DNA of 64,000 nucleotides from an uncultured Cycloclasticus sp. GTDB taxonomy: Bacteria; Pseudomonadota; Gammaproteobacteria; Methylococcales; Cycloclasticaceae. Position 1 is the first letter of the stretch. Every line of letters begins with the position of its first letter. The notes under the pieces were generated by a model. It was not told the DNA's origin, did no database searches, and saw only the letters and a program-made list of their open reading frames with translations. The stretch covers positions 1 to 64,000 of the forward strand of contig CAJXOJ010000001.1 in the NCBI GenBank assembly GCA_913057515.1, given 5' to 3'. Position numbers and translations under genes: made by a program. Shown here piece after piece: positions 10,886-20,274 of this stretch.

Positions 10886-11804
10886 CTGCAGCCTCCTTTT
10901 TTGCCAACAACTTAATAAACAACTGCTCCAAGCGATTTGATTCGTTACGAATCCCTGTCACTCTAACGCCTAAGCGGCTCAACTCATCAAACAAAGCATG
11001 TATGCCAGATTCTTTACGCACACTCACCTCCCACGTTGTCTCATCAACAGCTTCTATTCGACTACCGGTAATTGCTGGTATCTGGCCCACGGGGCGCTCA
11101 AGACTCAAAACAAACACCTCTTCATCCGCTTTTTCAAGCAAGCCCTTCATATCCATATCTTCAATCACATTACCCTTATTAATAATAGCGATATGTTTAC
11201 ACAAGCTCTCCGCCTCTTCTAGATAGTGCGTGGTCAGAATAATGGTGGTGCCTGCTGCATTTATTTTCTTGAAAAACTGCCACATCGACCGCCTTATTTC
11301 AATATCAACGCCTGCAGTAGGCTCATCGAGTATTAAAAGCTTGGGCTCATGAACCAACGCTCGAGCGATCATTAAACGCCGCTTCATCCCGCCCGACAAT
11401 TCTCTAGATGCCTCATTACGTTTATCCCAAAGCTCCAGCTGCTTTAAGCAAATTTCAGCTCTTTCCAAGGCTTTTTTTCGAGGTATCCCGTAGTAACCGG
11501 CCTGAGACACCACAATATCAAACACATTTTCAAACTGATTAAAGTTAAATTCTTGTGGCACTAAACCTATACATCGCTTCACCCCTTCCGGGTCGGTATC
11601 CAAATCATGCCCATACACTTTAACCGAGCCAGACGTTTTATTGACCAATGAGGCAACTATCCCTATCGTCGTTGATTTTCCAGCACCATTTGCACCCAAT
11701 AGAGCAAAAAAGTCCCCTTGTCTAACAACCAAGTCAATTCCTTTAACTGCAAGGAATCCATTATCATATCGCTTACATAGCTGGTTTATTTCAAGTGCAT
11801 TCAT
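10878..11804 (-). CDS. yadG: ABC transporter ATP-binding protein (YadG-like)
   Basis: ATPase partner of the adjacent ABC-2 permease. Walker A GANGAGKST (about residues 38-46), the Q-loop VPQEFNF, the ABC signature LSGGMKRR, Walker B LLILDEPTAGVD and the switch His in TTHYLEEAE are all intact. The start is set at ATG 11804; a TTG two codons upstream at 11810 is also possible, and neither has a clear Shine-Dalgarno. The C-terminal 80 residues are typical of the YadG family. Length is about 308 aa. Confidence 0.9.
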   Translation of the reverse strand: MNALEINQLCKRYDNGFLAVKGIDLVVRQGDFFALLGANGAGKSTTIGIVASLVNKTSGSVKVYGHDLDTDPEGVKRCIGLVPQEFNFNQFENVFDIVVSQAGYYGIPRKKALERAEICLKQLELWDKRNEASRELSGGMKRRLMIARALVHEPKLLILDEPTAGVDIEIRRSMWQFFKKINAAGTTIILTTHYLEEAESLCKHIAIINKGNVIEDMDMKGLLEKADEEVFVLSLERPVGQIPAITGSRIEAVDETTWEVSVRKESGIHALFDELSRLGVRVTGIRNESNRLEQLFIKLLAKKEAADV

Positions 11805-11875
11805 ATTCAATATTGTTTATTCGGGAAGCTTATATTGGCAGACAAAGCCAACAGAATTAGCCACATAGTTTAACG

Positions 11876-11881
11876 TATAAT
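11876..11881 (+). promoter_or_regulatory. possible -10 element for maeB
   Basis: A perfect TATAAT lies 38 bp before the maeB ATG in the short divergent region between yadG and maeB. No good -35 hexamer is found at 16-18 bp upstream, so support is limited to the -10. Confidence 0.35.
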
Positions 11882-11919
11882 GCCCTTAATCTTTCAACCC
11901 ACTCACTATTATTTAAGTT

Positions 11920-14187
11920 ATGTCTGACAAGCCCAATAAAAATGCCCTTTATTACCACCAACACCCAAGACCAGGGAAAATTGAAGTAACGCCTACTAAG
12001 GCGTTAAGCAATCAAACTGACCTCGCCTTAGCTTATAGCCCTGGTGTAGCAGAGCCTTGCTTGGAAATTGCCAAAGACCCGTCTACTGCTGCACTGTATA
12101 CCTCTCGAAGTAATCTAGTCGCTGTCATCACCAATGGAACTGCTGTACTTGGCTTAGGTGATATCGGCCCACTTGCCTCAAAGCCTGTTATGGAAGGTAA
12201 AGGCGTATTATTCAAAAAATTTGGTGGCGTTGATGTGTTTGATATTGAAATTAATGAAAAAGACCCAGACAAATTTGTCGATATCGTTGCCAGCTTAGCC
12301 CCAACGTTTGGTGGTATTAACCTCGAAGATATCAAAGCTCCCGAGTGTTTCTTCATTGAAAAAAAATTACGCGAAAAGATTGACATACCAGTCTTTCATG
12401 ATGACCAGCACGGCACCGCCATCATCACCGCTGCGGCTATCATCAATGGATTAAAAGTCGCCAAGAAAGAAATATCAAACGTTCGACTCGTTGCTTCAGG
12501 TGCCGGTGCTGCAGGCATTGCCTGCTTAGACATGCTCGTCGAAATGGGCCTAAAGCAAGAAAACATCCTTGTGAGTGATAGCAGGGGCATCATCTATGAG
12601 GGCAGAACAACCGGCATGGACGACCGCAAACAACGCTATGCAGCCAAAACAGACTTACGAACTTTGGCCGATGCTATCAGAGGCGCTGATATCTTTTTAG
12701 GCGTTTCACGCGCTGGCATGATGACTAAAGAGATGGTCAAACAGATGGCTGATTCACCCATTATTTTTGCATTAGCCAACCCAACACCAGAAATATTACC
12801 GGAGGAAATTAAAGAAGTACGAGATGATGCGATCATCGCTACCGGCCGATCTGACTACCCAAATCAGGTTAATAATGTGCTGTGCTTCCCCTATATATTC
12901 AGAGGCGCTCTGGATGTTGGGGCAACCACCATTAATGAAGAAATGAAACTTGCCTGCATTCATGCTTTATCAGAACTTGCACAAAAAACCGTTAACGATG
13001 ACACCGATAGCTATGTTGGAAAAACACCTGTTTTTGGTCCTGAATATTTAATACCTCGCCCCTTTGATCCAAACCTTATTATAGAAATACCACTCGCCGT
13101 TGCCAAGGCAGCTATGGACAGCGGTGTTGCCACCAAGCCCATTGAAAATTTCGAACACTATAGAGCCTCTTTAGAGCGTTACGTTTATCGCTCCGGCATG
13201 CTCATGAAGCCCATCTTTGAACAAGCCAAACTAACACCTAAACGAGTTATTTATGCCGAAGGTGAAAACGAACGCGTTCTTCAAGCCGCACAAGAAGTCG
13301 TAAACACTCAGTTGGCTAAGCCTATTCTAATTGGGCGAAAAACAGTTATCTTTGAACGAGTTGGAAAGCTTGGCCTAGACCCTTCAATGCTAGATGATAT
13401 TGATATTATCGAACCGGATAGCAACCCGTATTTTCGAGAATGCGTCCAACAATATCAGCAAGCAAAAGGTCGCAAAGGAGTCTCATTAACACTAGCTCAA
13501 AATTACGTACGCACCAAAACCACTGTTTTGGCCTCCCTCCTGGTTAAACTAGGTAAAGCTGACGCAATGATTTGCGGCATGGTTGGTAATTACCATCGAC
13601 ACCTAGGACATATCACCGATATTTTAGACAAAAAAAGCGGTGTAGAAAAAGTCGCGGCTCTTAATGTCATCTCTTTACAAAAAGGCGTGTTTTTCTTTTG
13701 CGATACTACCGTGAACAGTAACCCCTCGGCCGAAGAACTTGTCGCAATGACTTTACAATCTGCAAACTATGTCAAACGGTTTGGTATTACACCAAGAGCG
13801 GCGCTGCTATCTCACTCTAATTTTGGTAGCGCTAATGACGATGACGCAAAAAAAATGGCAGAAGCGACTAACCTTCTCCATAAAAGCCACCCTCAACTTG
13901 AAGTGGAAGGTGAGATCCAAGCAGACGTTGCATTACTTGAGCACTTGAGAAATGAAATTATTAATGATTCAAAACTAACCGGCGAAGCTAATTTATTCAT
14001 TTTCCCTAACTTAGACTCTGCCAACATCTCATTTAACATGCTTCGTATCTTAAGCGATGGTGTCACCGTTGGCCCCATTCTGCTAGGTATAGAAAAGCCC
14101 GTACACGTGTTAAAACCGCAAGCTTCCGTGAGACGAATTTTAAACATGACAGCACTTTGCTCAGCAGAGCACGAGTTAACTGAGTAA
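11920..14187 (+). CDS. maeB: NADP-dependent malic enzyme with C-terminal phosphotransacetylase-like domain
   Basis: The enzyme decarboxylates malate to pyruvate, supplying NADPH. The 755-residue protein (E. coli MaeB 759) has a malic domain (about 1-165, with [13 protein letters not shown] and [16 protein letters not shown]), an NAD(P)-binding domain (about 165-410, [15 protein letters not shown]) and a C-terminal phosphotransacetylase-like domain (about 430-755, [27 protein letters not shown]). In MaeB-type enzymes the last domain is regulatory (acetyl-CoA) rather than catalytic. It is monocistronic, with a strong terminator directly downstream. It would connect C4 products of aromatic degradation to pyruvate. 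Confidence 0.96.
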   Translation: MSDKPNKNALYYHQHPRPGKIEVTPTKALSNQTDLALAYSPGVAEPCLEIAKDPSTAALYTSRSNLVAVITNGTAVLGLGDIGPLASKPVMEGKGVLFKKFGGVDVFDIEINEKDPDKFVDIVASLAPTFGGINLEDIKAPECFFIEKKLREKIDIPVFHDDQHGTAIITAAAIINGLKVAKKEISNVRLVASGAGAAGIACLDMLVEMGLKQENILVSDSRGIIYEGRTTGMDDRKQRYAAKTDLRTLADAIRGADIFLGVSRAGMMTKEMVKQMADSPIIFALANPTPEILPEEIKEVRDDAIIATGRSDYPNQVNNVLCFPYIFRGALDVGATTINEEMKLACIHALSELAQKTVNDDTDSYVGKTPVFGPEYLIPRPFDPNLIIEIPLAVAKAAMDSGVATKPIENFEHYRASLERYVYRSGMLMKPIFEQAKLTPKRVIYAEGENERVLQAAQEVVNTQLAKPILIGRKTVIFERVGKLGLDPSMLDDIDIIEPDSNPYFRECVQQYQQAKGRKGVSLTLAQNYVRTKTTVLASLLVKLGKADAMICGMVGNYHRHLGHITDILDKKSGVEKVAALNVISLQKGVFFFCDTTVNSNPSAEELVAMTLQSANYVKRFGITPRAALLSHSNFGSANDDDAKKMAEATNLLHKSHPQLEVEGEIQADVALLEHLRNEIINDSKLTGEANLFIFPNLDSANISFNMLRILSDGVTVGPILLGIEKPVHVLKPQASVRRILNMTALCSAEHELTE

Positions 14188-14202
14188 ATATCAAAAAAAG
14201 CC

Positions 14203-14241
14203 ATTCATAATGTGATACTCATCACATTATGAATCTTTTTT
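14203..14241 (+). terminator. Rho-independent terminator of maeB
   Basis: A perfect 14-bp stem (ATTCATAATGTGAT / ATCACATTATGAAT) with a 4-nt loop is followed by CTTTTTTG. It begins 15 bp after the maeB stop. Confidence 0.9.
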
Positions 14242-14282
14242 GTTATCTACAATCGAAACGTAATTAACTATAAACTCTCAAC

Positions 14283-14522
14283 ATGAACGTTGCCTCAATC
14301 AATCATAGTGCTTTATTAGGTATTAATAACGGCCTAAACCAGGCTAATAATGCCAGCCAAAAACTGGCTAGCAGTGAGCAACTCAACGGTGAGAAACCCA
14401 ACCAAGAGACTACTAAAGAGTTAGTCGCCTTAAAACAAGCCGAACAGCAAGTCCAAGCATCTGCTCGTGTGGCACAAACTGCTGGTGACGTTATCGGTAG
14501 CATTATCGACATTAGGGCTTAG
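14283..14522 (+). CDS. small protein resembling a flagellar rod/hook C-terminal tail
   Basis: This 79-residue protein has a helical C-terminal part (VALKQAEQQVQASARVAQ..., ending TAGDVIGSIIDIRA). It looks like the coiled C terminus of axial flagellar proteins (FlgE/FlgK/FlgG type), where alternating hydrophobic residues and a final D-I/L dipeptide drive assembly. It has no signal peptide and no clear Shine-Dalgarno before ATG 14283. It lies alone between maeB and the FKBP gene, away from any flagellar structural operon. The function is not known; it could be a diverged small secreted or motility-associated protein. Confidence 0.6.
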   Translation: MNVASINHSALLGINNGLNQANNASQKLASSEQLNGEKPNQETTKELVALKQAEQQVQASARVAQTAGDVIGSIIDIRA

Positions 14523-14631
14523 GCTAGACGCTTCAATCGCACTTTTTTCTCTCTACTTTTCATATGTTATCGCCTTTTTTTGCCTGCTTATTGTAAGATA
14601 CGCGTTTTAACTTTATCTATAGGACAGTGTT

Positions 14632-15234
14632 TTGGAAACAGAAAAGCAAAAACTTAGTTACACAATGGGCCAGCAAATTGGTAGCGGCATTCAGCAAGAT
14701 AAACTAGACGTTGAAACCGAGTCTCTCGTTTTAGGACTCACCCATAGCCTTAATGGCGACGCTAGCCTATTGAGTCCAGCTGAAATGCAAGCTGTTATCG
14801 AGGCATTTCAAAAAGAAATGCAAGAAAAAGCAAATGAGGTTAAAGATGGCAATGCTGACAAAGGCATTCAGTTTTTAAAAGACAACCTTTCTACCGAAGG
14901 TGTACAAGTTCTAGAAAGCGGCCTGCAATACATCGTTATCAACCAAGGTGATGGCGAAAAGCCTAAAGCAACCGATACGGTTGATGTACATTACGAAGGA
15001 ACTCTCATTAATGGCACTGTGTTTGATAGCTCTATTAAACGTGGCGAACCAGCTACCTTCCCTGTAAACGGCGTTATTCCTGGCTGGCAAGAAGCATTAC
15101 AACAAATGGAAGTTGGTACAAAGTGGAAAGTATTTATTCCATCTACATTAGCTTATGGCGAACAGGGTGCTGGTGGTGCAATTGGACCAAATGAAACATT
15201 GATTTTTGAAATGGAACTTTTAGCTATTAAATAG
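14632..15234 (+). CDS. FKBP-type peptidyl-prolyl isomerase (FklB-like)
   Basis: This 200-residue protein has an N-terminal dimerisation domain of FKBP_N type (about 1-95, KLSYTMGQQIGSGI...) and a C-terminal FKBP domain (about 105-200). FKBP residues are clear: VDVHYEGTLINGTVFDSS, FPVNGVIPGWQEAL, KWKVFIPSTLAYGEQGAGG, IGPNETLIFEMELL. No signal peptide is visible, so it is closer to cytoplasmic FklB than periplasmic FkpA. The start is TTG at 14632, seven nt after AGGA. A bidirectional terminator follows. Confidence 0.93.
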   Translation: METEKQKLSYTMGQQIGSGIQQDKLDVETESLVLGLTHSLNGDASLLSPAEMQAVIEAFQKEMQEKANEVKDGNADKGIQFLKDNLSTEGVQVLESGLQYIVINQGDGEKPKATDTVDVHYEGTLINGTVFDSSIKRGEPATFPVNGVIPGWQEALQQMEVGTKWKVFIPSTLAYGEQGAGGAIGPNETLIFEMELLAIK

Positions 15235-15251
15235 ATAAACTTCACTTTCAT

Positions 15252-15280
15252 AAAAAAACCGGTCTAAGACCGGTTTTTTT
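15252..15280. terminator. bidirectional Rho-independent terminator
   Basis: The sequence AAAAAA-CCGGTC-TAA-GACCGG-TTTTTTT forms a short GC-rich hairpin flanked by A and T runs. It lies between the convergent FKBP gene and fabB and can serve both strands. Confidence 0.92.
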
Positions 15281-15297
15281 ATCTAAAATTCTTGAAT

Positions 15298-16515
15298 TTA
15301 GCTTTCGTAGCGCTTTAGCACTAAGGTTGCATTAGTTCCGCCAAAACCAAAACTATTTGACATCACGGTATCCAACGCCACCTCTGTCTGTTTCTTTTGA
15401 ACAATATTTACACCTTCGGCAGCTTCGTCTAAATTGTCGATATTCGCAGAAGCTGTTATAAAGCTATCTCTCATCATCAATAGGCAATAAATAGCTTCGT
15501 GAACACCCGCCGCACCTAAAGAATGTCCAGATAGAGATTTAGTCGAGCCAATGGGTGGCGTATTTTCACCAAAAACAGCTTTAACCGCTTTAAGCTCAGC
15601 CATATCACCCACTGGTGTACTGGTTCCATGCGCATTAATATAGTCAATCGGTGTATCGACATTTTCTAGCGCCATTTGCATACAACGTGTTGCACCCTCA
15701 CCTGAAGGCGCTACCATATCGTAACCATCTGATGTGGCGCCATAACCAACGAGCTCTGCATATATTTTTGCACCTCGTGCTAACGCAACATCTAACGCCT
15801 CAACAACAACAGTCCCACCACCGCCAGCAATAACAAAACCATCACGATCTGCATCATATGCTCGAGATGCCGTTTCTGGCGCATCGTTCCTTTTCGTAGA
15901 CAATGCCCCCATAGCATCAAACATCATCGTTAATGACCAATGTTCTTCTTCACCGCCCCCTGCGAACACTCTGTCTTGTTTGCCTAACTGAATAAGCTCC
16001 ATCGCGTTGCCAATACAATGTGAACTAGTCGCACAGGCTGAGGTAATTGAATAATTCACCCCTTTTATCTTATACGGTGTTGCCAGCCCAGCAGATACCG
16101 TACTGCTCATCGTTCTTGGCACCATATAAGGCCCTACGCGACGAATTCCCTTGGTATTCAATAGATTAATAGCTTCATCAACATTTTTTGTAGAAGCGCC
16201 TCCAGAACCCATAATAAGTCCAGTTTTGGGGTTTGACACTTCTTCTTCCGTTAAACCTGCATCATCAATAGCTTGTTGCATTGATACATATGCATAAGCA
16301 GCTGCATCGCCCATAAAGCGCCGCGCCTTTCGGTCAATGAGTTCGTCCAGATTTATCTCTGGCACGCCAGCAACATGACTACGAAAACCTTTTTCTTTGT
16401 AAGCTTCTACAAAACTAATACCCGATTTGCCCGCTTTAAGCGAGTCTGACACTGCATCAACATCACTACCCAGTGATGAAACAATACCCATGCCTGTAAT
16501 AACAACGCGTCTCAT
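15298..16515 (-). CDS. fabB: beta-ketoacyl-ACP synthase I
   Basis: FabB elongates acyl-ACP and is needed for unsaturated fatty acids. The 405-residue thiolase-fold protein has the catalytic Cys161 ([13 protein letters not shown]) and the two histidines in [12 protein letters not shown] and [11 protein letters not shown], plus the C-terminal [15 protein letters not shown]. Length and motifs match FabB rather than FabF. It starts 13 nt after the fabA stop, so fabA-fabB form one operon, as in pseudomonads. Confidence 0.96.
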   Translation of the reverse strand: MRRVVITGMGIVSSLGSDVDAVSDSLKAGKSGISFVEAYKEKGFRSHVAGVPEINLDELIDRKARRFMGDAAAYAYVSMQQAIDDAGLTEEEVSNPKTGLIMGSGGASTKNVDEAINLLNTKGIRRVGPYMVPRTMSSTVSAGLATPYKIKGVNYSITSACATSSHCIGNAMELIQLGKQDRVFAGGGEEEHWSLTMMFDAMGALSTKRNDAPETASRAYDADRDGFVIAGGGGTVVVEALDVALARGAKIYAELVGYGATSDGYDMVAPSGEGATRCMQMALENVDTPIDYINAHGTSTPVGDMAELKAVKAVFGENTPPIGSTKSLSGHSLGAAGVHEAIYCLLMMRDSFITASANIDNLDEAAEGVNIVQKKQTEVALDTVMSNSFGFGGTNATLVLKRYES

Positions 16516-16528
16516 ATTAAATCCTTCT

Positions 16529-17053
16529 TTAGAAATTTTCTGTCGAGGTAAATAGTCCTACGCGCAAATCCTTTGCTTCATAAATCACCTTTCCATCTAC
16601 TTCCATCACTGCATCAGCAATACCCATCACCAGTTTACGCATAATAACTCGTTTCAAGTCGATTTTATAAGTCACTTTTTTAGCCGTCGGTAACACTTGA
16701 CCCGTGAATTTTAACTCACCTACACCTAAAGCTCGACCACGCCCTAAACCACCTTTCCAACCTAAATAAAAACCGACCAACTGCCACATCGCATCTAAAC
16801 CAAGGCAACCTGGCATTACCGGATCGCCTGGAAAGTGGCACTCAAAAAACCATAGATCTGGCGTAATATCCAGTTCTGCTATGATTTGTCCTTTCCCATT
16901 CGCTCCACCATCTTCTGTGATGGATATAACCCTATCAACCATTAACATATTTGGCATAGGTAACTGCGCATTACCAGGACCAAATAACTCCCCTCTGCCA
17001 CAACTTAGTAACTCTTCTTTATTAAATGAATTCTGTCTTTTAGTCTCTGTCAA
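16529..17053 (-). CDS. fabA: 3-hydroxydecanoyl-ACP dehydratase/isomerase
   Basis: FabA dehydrates 3-hydroxydecanoyl-ACP and isomerises the trans-2 product to cis-3, the branch point for unsaturated fatty acids. The 174-residue hotdog-fold protein has the active-site His73 ([14 protein letters not shown]) and Asp87 ([10 protein letters not shown]), three positions later than in E. coli. The start is TTG at 17053, with AGGA nine nt upstream. It is the first gene of a fabAB operon. Confidence 0.96.
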   Translation of the reverse strand: MTETKRQNSFNKEELLSCGRGELFGPGNAQLPMPNMLMVDRVISITEDGGANGKGQIIAELDITPDLWFFECHFPGDPVMPGCLGLDAMWQLVGFYLGWKGGLGRGRALGVGELKFTGQVLPTAKKVTYKIDLKRVIMRKLVMGIADAVMEVDGKVIYEAKDLRVGLFTSTENF

Positions 17054-17139
17054 AACAATACGTCCTTAAAGTGTCCATGGGTTAAGGTTAAATTTATAAT
17101 GGTATATGATACTTGTTCTTAATCAATTGAGCGAGCACC

Positions 17140-18441
17140 TTAAACACCTAGTAAATGTGCAGTGATTAATAAAATCACGCAATCACACGCATAAACCTTT
17201 AACGCGTACGATATATTCCATTTAAAAATCTGTTGTCCGGACACACCATAGCGCCCATGCAAAGCAAGGTTTATCCCAGATATAGGGCTAGCAGAAACCC
17301 CAATAGCCCATCCCATTAAAAACATAATTGCCAATAAAGTTTGATTAGGCTCAATGGTCATAATCCAATGCCCAATAACAGCAATACTGATAACAGGGTG
17401 AACACCTACAATAGCCAATACAAATATAAGCAATAAAATAACCGACGCGGCAATACCATCAAAATGTTGAAAAGGAATGGCTATAGATAGCCCATCAAGT
17501 GCCGCCGCCAAACCAGAACCAAATATACCCGCGACTAAGAAAAGTAATAGTTCGTTTTTCATTTGCGGAAGCTTATTCATCGTATGACCGATGAAATCAC
17601 TAGTTGCAGCTCCTGCCCCTTTCCTCCACAGCAAAACAAACACGCTCAAGCCTAATGAGCAAATAGCTATCAAAATCAGCACACTAATAGCTGGAAATAA
17701 AGTATGCATCACGGCAACAAGCAACACTAAAACTACTGGCAGCCACAGCGCCTGAAAATGCATAGGATAACCCACAAAACCATCGATAGACTCGCTCTTA
17801 TCCACCTTGATTTCGTACAAGGTTACAACAAGCGCGATGCTTGCCATACTCATACCAACAGCCATTACTATTGGTAAAGATGCATCGGGCGTAAACACCA
17901 AAGATGCCGCAAATGCTGCAAAAAATGGCGACCAATGCGCTCCAGATGTAAAAGCCCTTGTTAATAGCTTTTGTTGGTTCATCGATAGTTGAGCTTCTTT
18001 TACTAGGCGATCCGCAACCAATAAAACAGCCGATAGATTAATAATAGCGCCAAAAAAATGCACGCCAAAATACGTTCTAACAAACGCTTTAAAGCCCCTC
18101 GGTAACGGTTCAGCCTTTTCACTCGGAGGTAATGCGACCAGCTGTAGAAATTGCACCCCAATCAACATCACGATCATTAACTGGTTAGCCGTCAAGGCTT
18201 TAACGACATCAGATGTTTCGCCGGTGATCCACGCGACTACCCAACTTAACATTGCGAAAAAAGCAATCGTCAAGATAATTTTTTTCTGCTTGAGAGCCAA
18301 ACTAAAGAACAAAATACTGCCCGCCAGCCACATCAAGCCACCTTGGGCCCAGTCAATACTAATCGGGGTCCAGGCACTCATAATTGTTAATGCAAAACTA
18401 AGCAATAACAATAAGCCTGGGGCCTGTTTAAATAGAGGCAT
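17140..18441 (-). CDS. polytopic membrane protein, probable transporter
   Basis: This 433-residue protein is almost wholly hydrophobic, with about 11-13 predicted membrane segments. Short polar loops include SMNQQKLLTRAFTSGAHWSPF and a C-terminal ASPISGINLALHGRYG. The organisation, with GVHPVISIAVIGHW late in the protein, recalls ion-transporter-superfamily carriers for organic anions, but I cannot assign a family. It is the last gene of a tight operon (6-nt gap) after a PanE-like reductase, a meta-cleavage-type hydrolase and an LLM flavin oxidoreductase, so uptake of that pathway's substrate is a reasonable guess. Confidence 0.65.
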   Translation of the reverse strand: MPLFKQAPGLLLLLSFALTIMSAWTPISIDWAQGGLMWLAGSILFFSLALKQKKIILTIAFFAMLSWVVAWITGETSDVVKALTANQLMIVMLIGVQFLQLVALPPSEKAEPLPRGFKAFVRTYFGVHFFGAIINLSAVLLVADRLVKEAQLSMNQQKLLTRAFTSGAHWSPFFAAFAASLVFTPDASLPIVMAVGMSMASIALVVTLYEIKVDKSESIDGFVGYPMHFQALWLPVVLVLLVAVMHTLFPAISVLILIAICSLGLSVFVLLWRKGAGAATSDFIGHTMNKLPQMKNELLLFLVAGIFGSGLAAALDGLSIAIPFQHFDGIAASVILLLIFVLAIVGVHPVISIAVIGHWIMTIEPNQTLLAIMFLMGWAIGVSASPISGINLALHGRYGVSGQQIFKWNISYALKVYACDCVILLITAHLLGV

Positions 18442-18447
18442 TGAAGC

Positions 18448-19407
18448 CTAGTCGTTTTCTACGGCTCGACGTAATAATGTCGAGATCACCTTATTATAAG
18501 GCGCATCTTTTCCTATTTTCTCGCAGCCACGAATCACCACACCGCAAATTTCTTCTATTTCTAGTGGCCGCCCTTTTTCACGGTCGACCAGCATGGATGG
18601 TTTTATTGAGTCAAACGTTGCAATCAATTCGAACATCTCTTCCAAGTCATCACTTGATAACTCAACATCATTTGCCTTAGCTGCCATGACAGCTTCTTTC
18701 ATTGCGCCCTTTATAAGTGGCATCAAGGTCAAATCGGGCGTTGCTTCTCCGGTTTCTAGCTCCAACAACGCACAGAGTGGGTTTAATCCATTATTAATAA
18801 TCAGCTTAAGCCATAGCTCCTTATTAATATCATCTGATGTTTCAGTAGGAATACCTGCATCGTTAAAACACTTTGCTAAGTGTTGAATTTTTTGCAGTAA
18901 CGTCCCATTTAAGCCCTTATTATTTGGCCAGGCACCAAGAATAACTTGTGCCGGACCAATTGATTCAACCATGCCTGGCTGAATAATATGAGCCCCAATA
19001 CGCCTTGCAATCCCACCCAGTACCATGCCTTTAGGCAGCACCTTCGCAAATTGCATTTCATTTTCAACACCATTTTGTAACGACAACATAAGAGGCAAAT
19101 TACAGCCCTCATATTGCTGATACCAACGACTCAGTTGATCAGCAAAAACTCGCGTTTGCATCGCTTTTAAACAAACGATGATGAGGTCGACATCATCAGG
19201 CTTGGCGTCACCAAGCCACTGATCAAGACTCGTTGCATCAACCATTTGGTTAAAATCCAACGAGGCGTGCTTTACCGTGAGCCCCTGCTCTTGCATAGCT
19301 TTCAGGTGATCACCGCGCGCAATGAGTTTCACAACATGACCTGCTTGTATTAGTTTGGCTGCGTAATAACAGCCAATGCCACCTGCGCCTACTACTGTGA
19401 TTTTCAA
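18448..19407 (-). CDS. ketopantoate reductase family protein (PanE/ApbA)
   Basis: This 319-residue NADPH-dependent dehydrogenase has the Rossmann motif GAGGIGCYYAAKL at the N terminus, the VCLKAMQT catalytic-lysine segment, SLQNGVEN and the C-terminal KPSMLVDREKGRPLEIEEICG block typical of PanE. The fold fits 2-dehydropantoate 2-reductase. However, its placement between a meta-cleavage-type hydrolase and a transporter, and a second PanE-like gene at 32499, suggest a catabolic 2-oxoacid or hydroxyacid step instead. A true PanE role in CoA synthesis cannot be excluded. Confidence 0.8.
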   Translation of the reverse strand: MKITVVGAGGIGCYYAAKLIQAGHVVKLIARGDHLKAMQEQGLTVKHASLDFNQMVDATSLDQWLGDAKPDDVDLIIVCLKAMQTRVFADQLSRWYQQYEGCNLPLMLSLQNGVENEMQFAKVLPKGMVLGGIARRIGAHIIQPGMVESIGPAQVILGAWPNNKGLNGTLLQKIQHLAKCFNDAGIPTETSDDINKELWLKLIINNGLNPLCALLELETGEATPDLTLMPLIKGAMKEAVMAAKANDVELSSDDLEEMFELIATFDSIKPSMLVDREKGRPLEIEEICGVVIRGCEKIGKDAPYNKVISTLLRRAVEND

Positions 19408-19425
19408 TGCAATAACCTTTTTTTA

Positions 19426-20253
19426 CTATTCAGCTTCAGCAAAAAAATCTAACACCAACTCATTAAAGCGAGCATTATGTTCAATTTGCGTCCAATGGCC
19501 ACAGCAACCAAACATATGTAATTGAGAATTAGGAATTAAATCAAACAAGGTTGTAGATGTGATAGGCGGAACAACCAAATCTTCACGACCATGAACCATC
19601 AATGTTTCATGCTGAATGTTCTTAATATCTTCTGGTGCACTCGCTAATGCTTCAACCCAACGTTGGCGTGGAGCAGGAAACATTTTACTAAACGACTCTT
19701 GAAAGCCAGGTTGTACGCTCGCTTTATAACGAAGTTCGGCTAACTCATCAGTTACCAAACTACGATCATAGGCGAATAAATCCATCATCTTACGCATATT
19801 CTCGACAGACGGCTCATAACCCCAGACCTCATCGAGCCCTTGTGTTAATTCAAAATCAACCCCCGCTGCACCCATTAAAACAAGACGGTTAACACGTTCA
19901 GGGTGTTTAATAGCCAATGCTATCGCCAAACCACCACCAAAAGAATTACCCACCAAATGCGCTTTCTCAATTTCTAGCGCATCCATTAAGTCAATGGCGT
20001 GCTGAACCCAGTTCTCCATTGAGTAGTTATAATCTTCAAGTCTTTCTGTAAAACCAAATCCGGCCATATCTGGCGCAATAACACGGTGATTTTTCGCCAG
20101 TACAGGAAGCACCAAACGCCAGTTTGCCCACGCCGTTACACCAGGGCCAGAGCCATGAATCATAAACACTGGCGAGCCTTCACCTACATCATGATAGTTT
20201 GTTTTAAATGCACCGGTTTGAATACTGTTTGCAATTTCTGGGTTTGAACTCAT
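19426..20253 (-). CDS. alpha/beta hydrolase of the meta-cleavage-product hydrolase family (DmpD/XylF-like)
   Basis: Members of this family hydrolyse the C-C bond of ring-cleavage products such as 2-hydroxymuconic semialdehyde. The 275-residue protein has the oxyanion region HGSGPGVTAWANW, the nucleophile Ser104 in GNSFGGG, Asp225 in HGREDLVVPP and His253 in GHWTQIEHN. The GSGPG motif and length fit DmpD/XylF/MhpC. It is absent from the meta-pathway operon at 37-44 kb, so this gene could supply that hydrolytic branch, or serve its own operon with an LLM oxidoreductase and PanE-like enzyme. Confidence 0.85.
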   Translation of the reverse strand: MSSNPEIANSIQTGAFKTNYHDVGEGSPVFMIHGSGPGVTAWANWRLVLPVLAKNHRVIAPDMAGFGFTERLEDYNYSMENWVQHAIDLMDALEIEKAHLVGNSFGGGLAIALAIKHPERVNRLVLMGAAGVDFELTQGLDEVWGYEPSVENMRKMMDLFAYDRSLVTDELAELRYKASVQPGFQESFSKMFPAPRQRWVEALASAPEDIKNIQHETLMVHGREDLVVPPITSTTLFDLIPNSQLHMFGCCGHWTQIEHNARFNELVLDFFAEAE

Positions 20254-20274
20254 GTATTTCTCCTAAATATAAAC

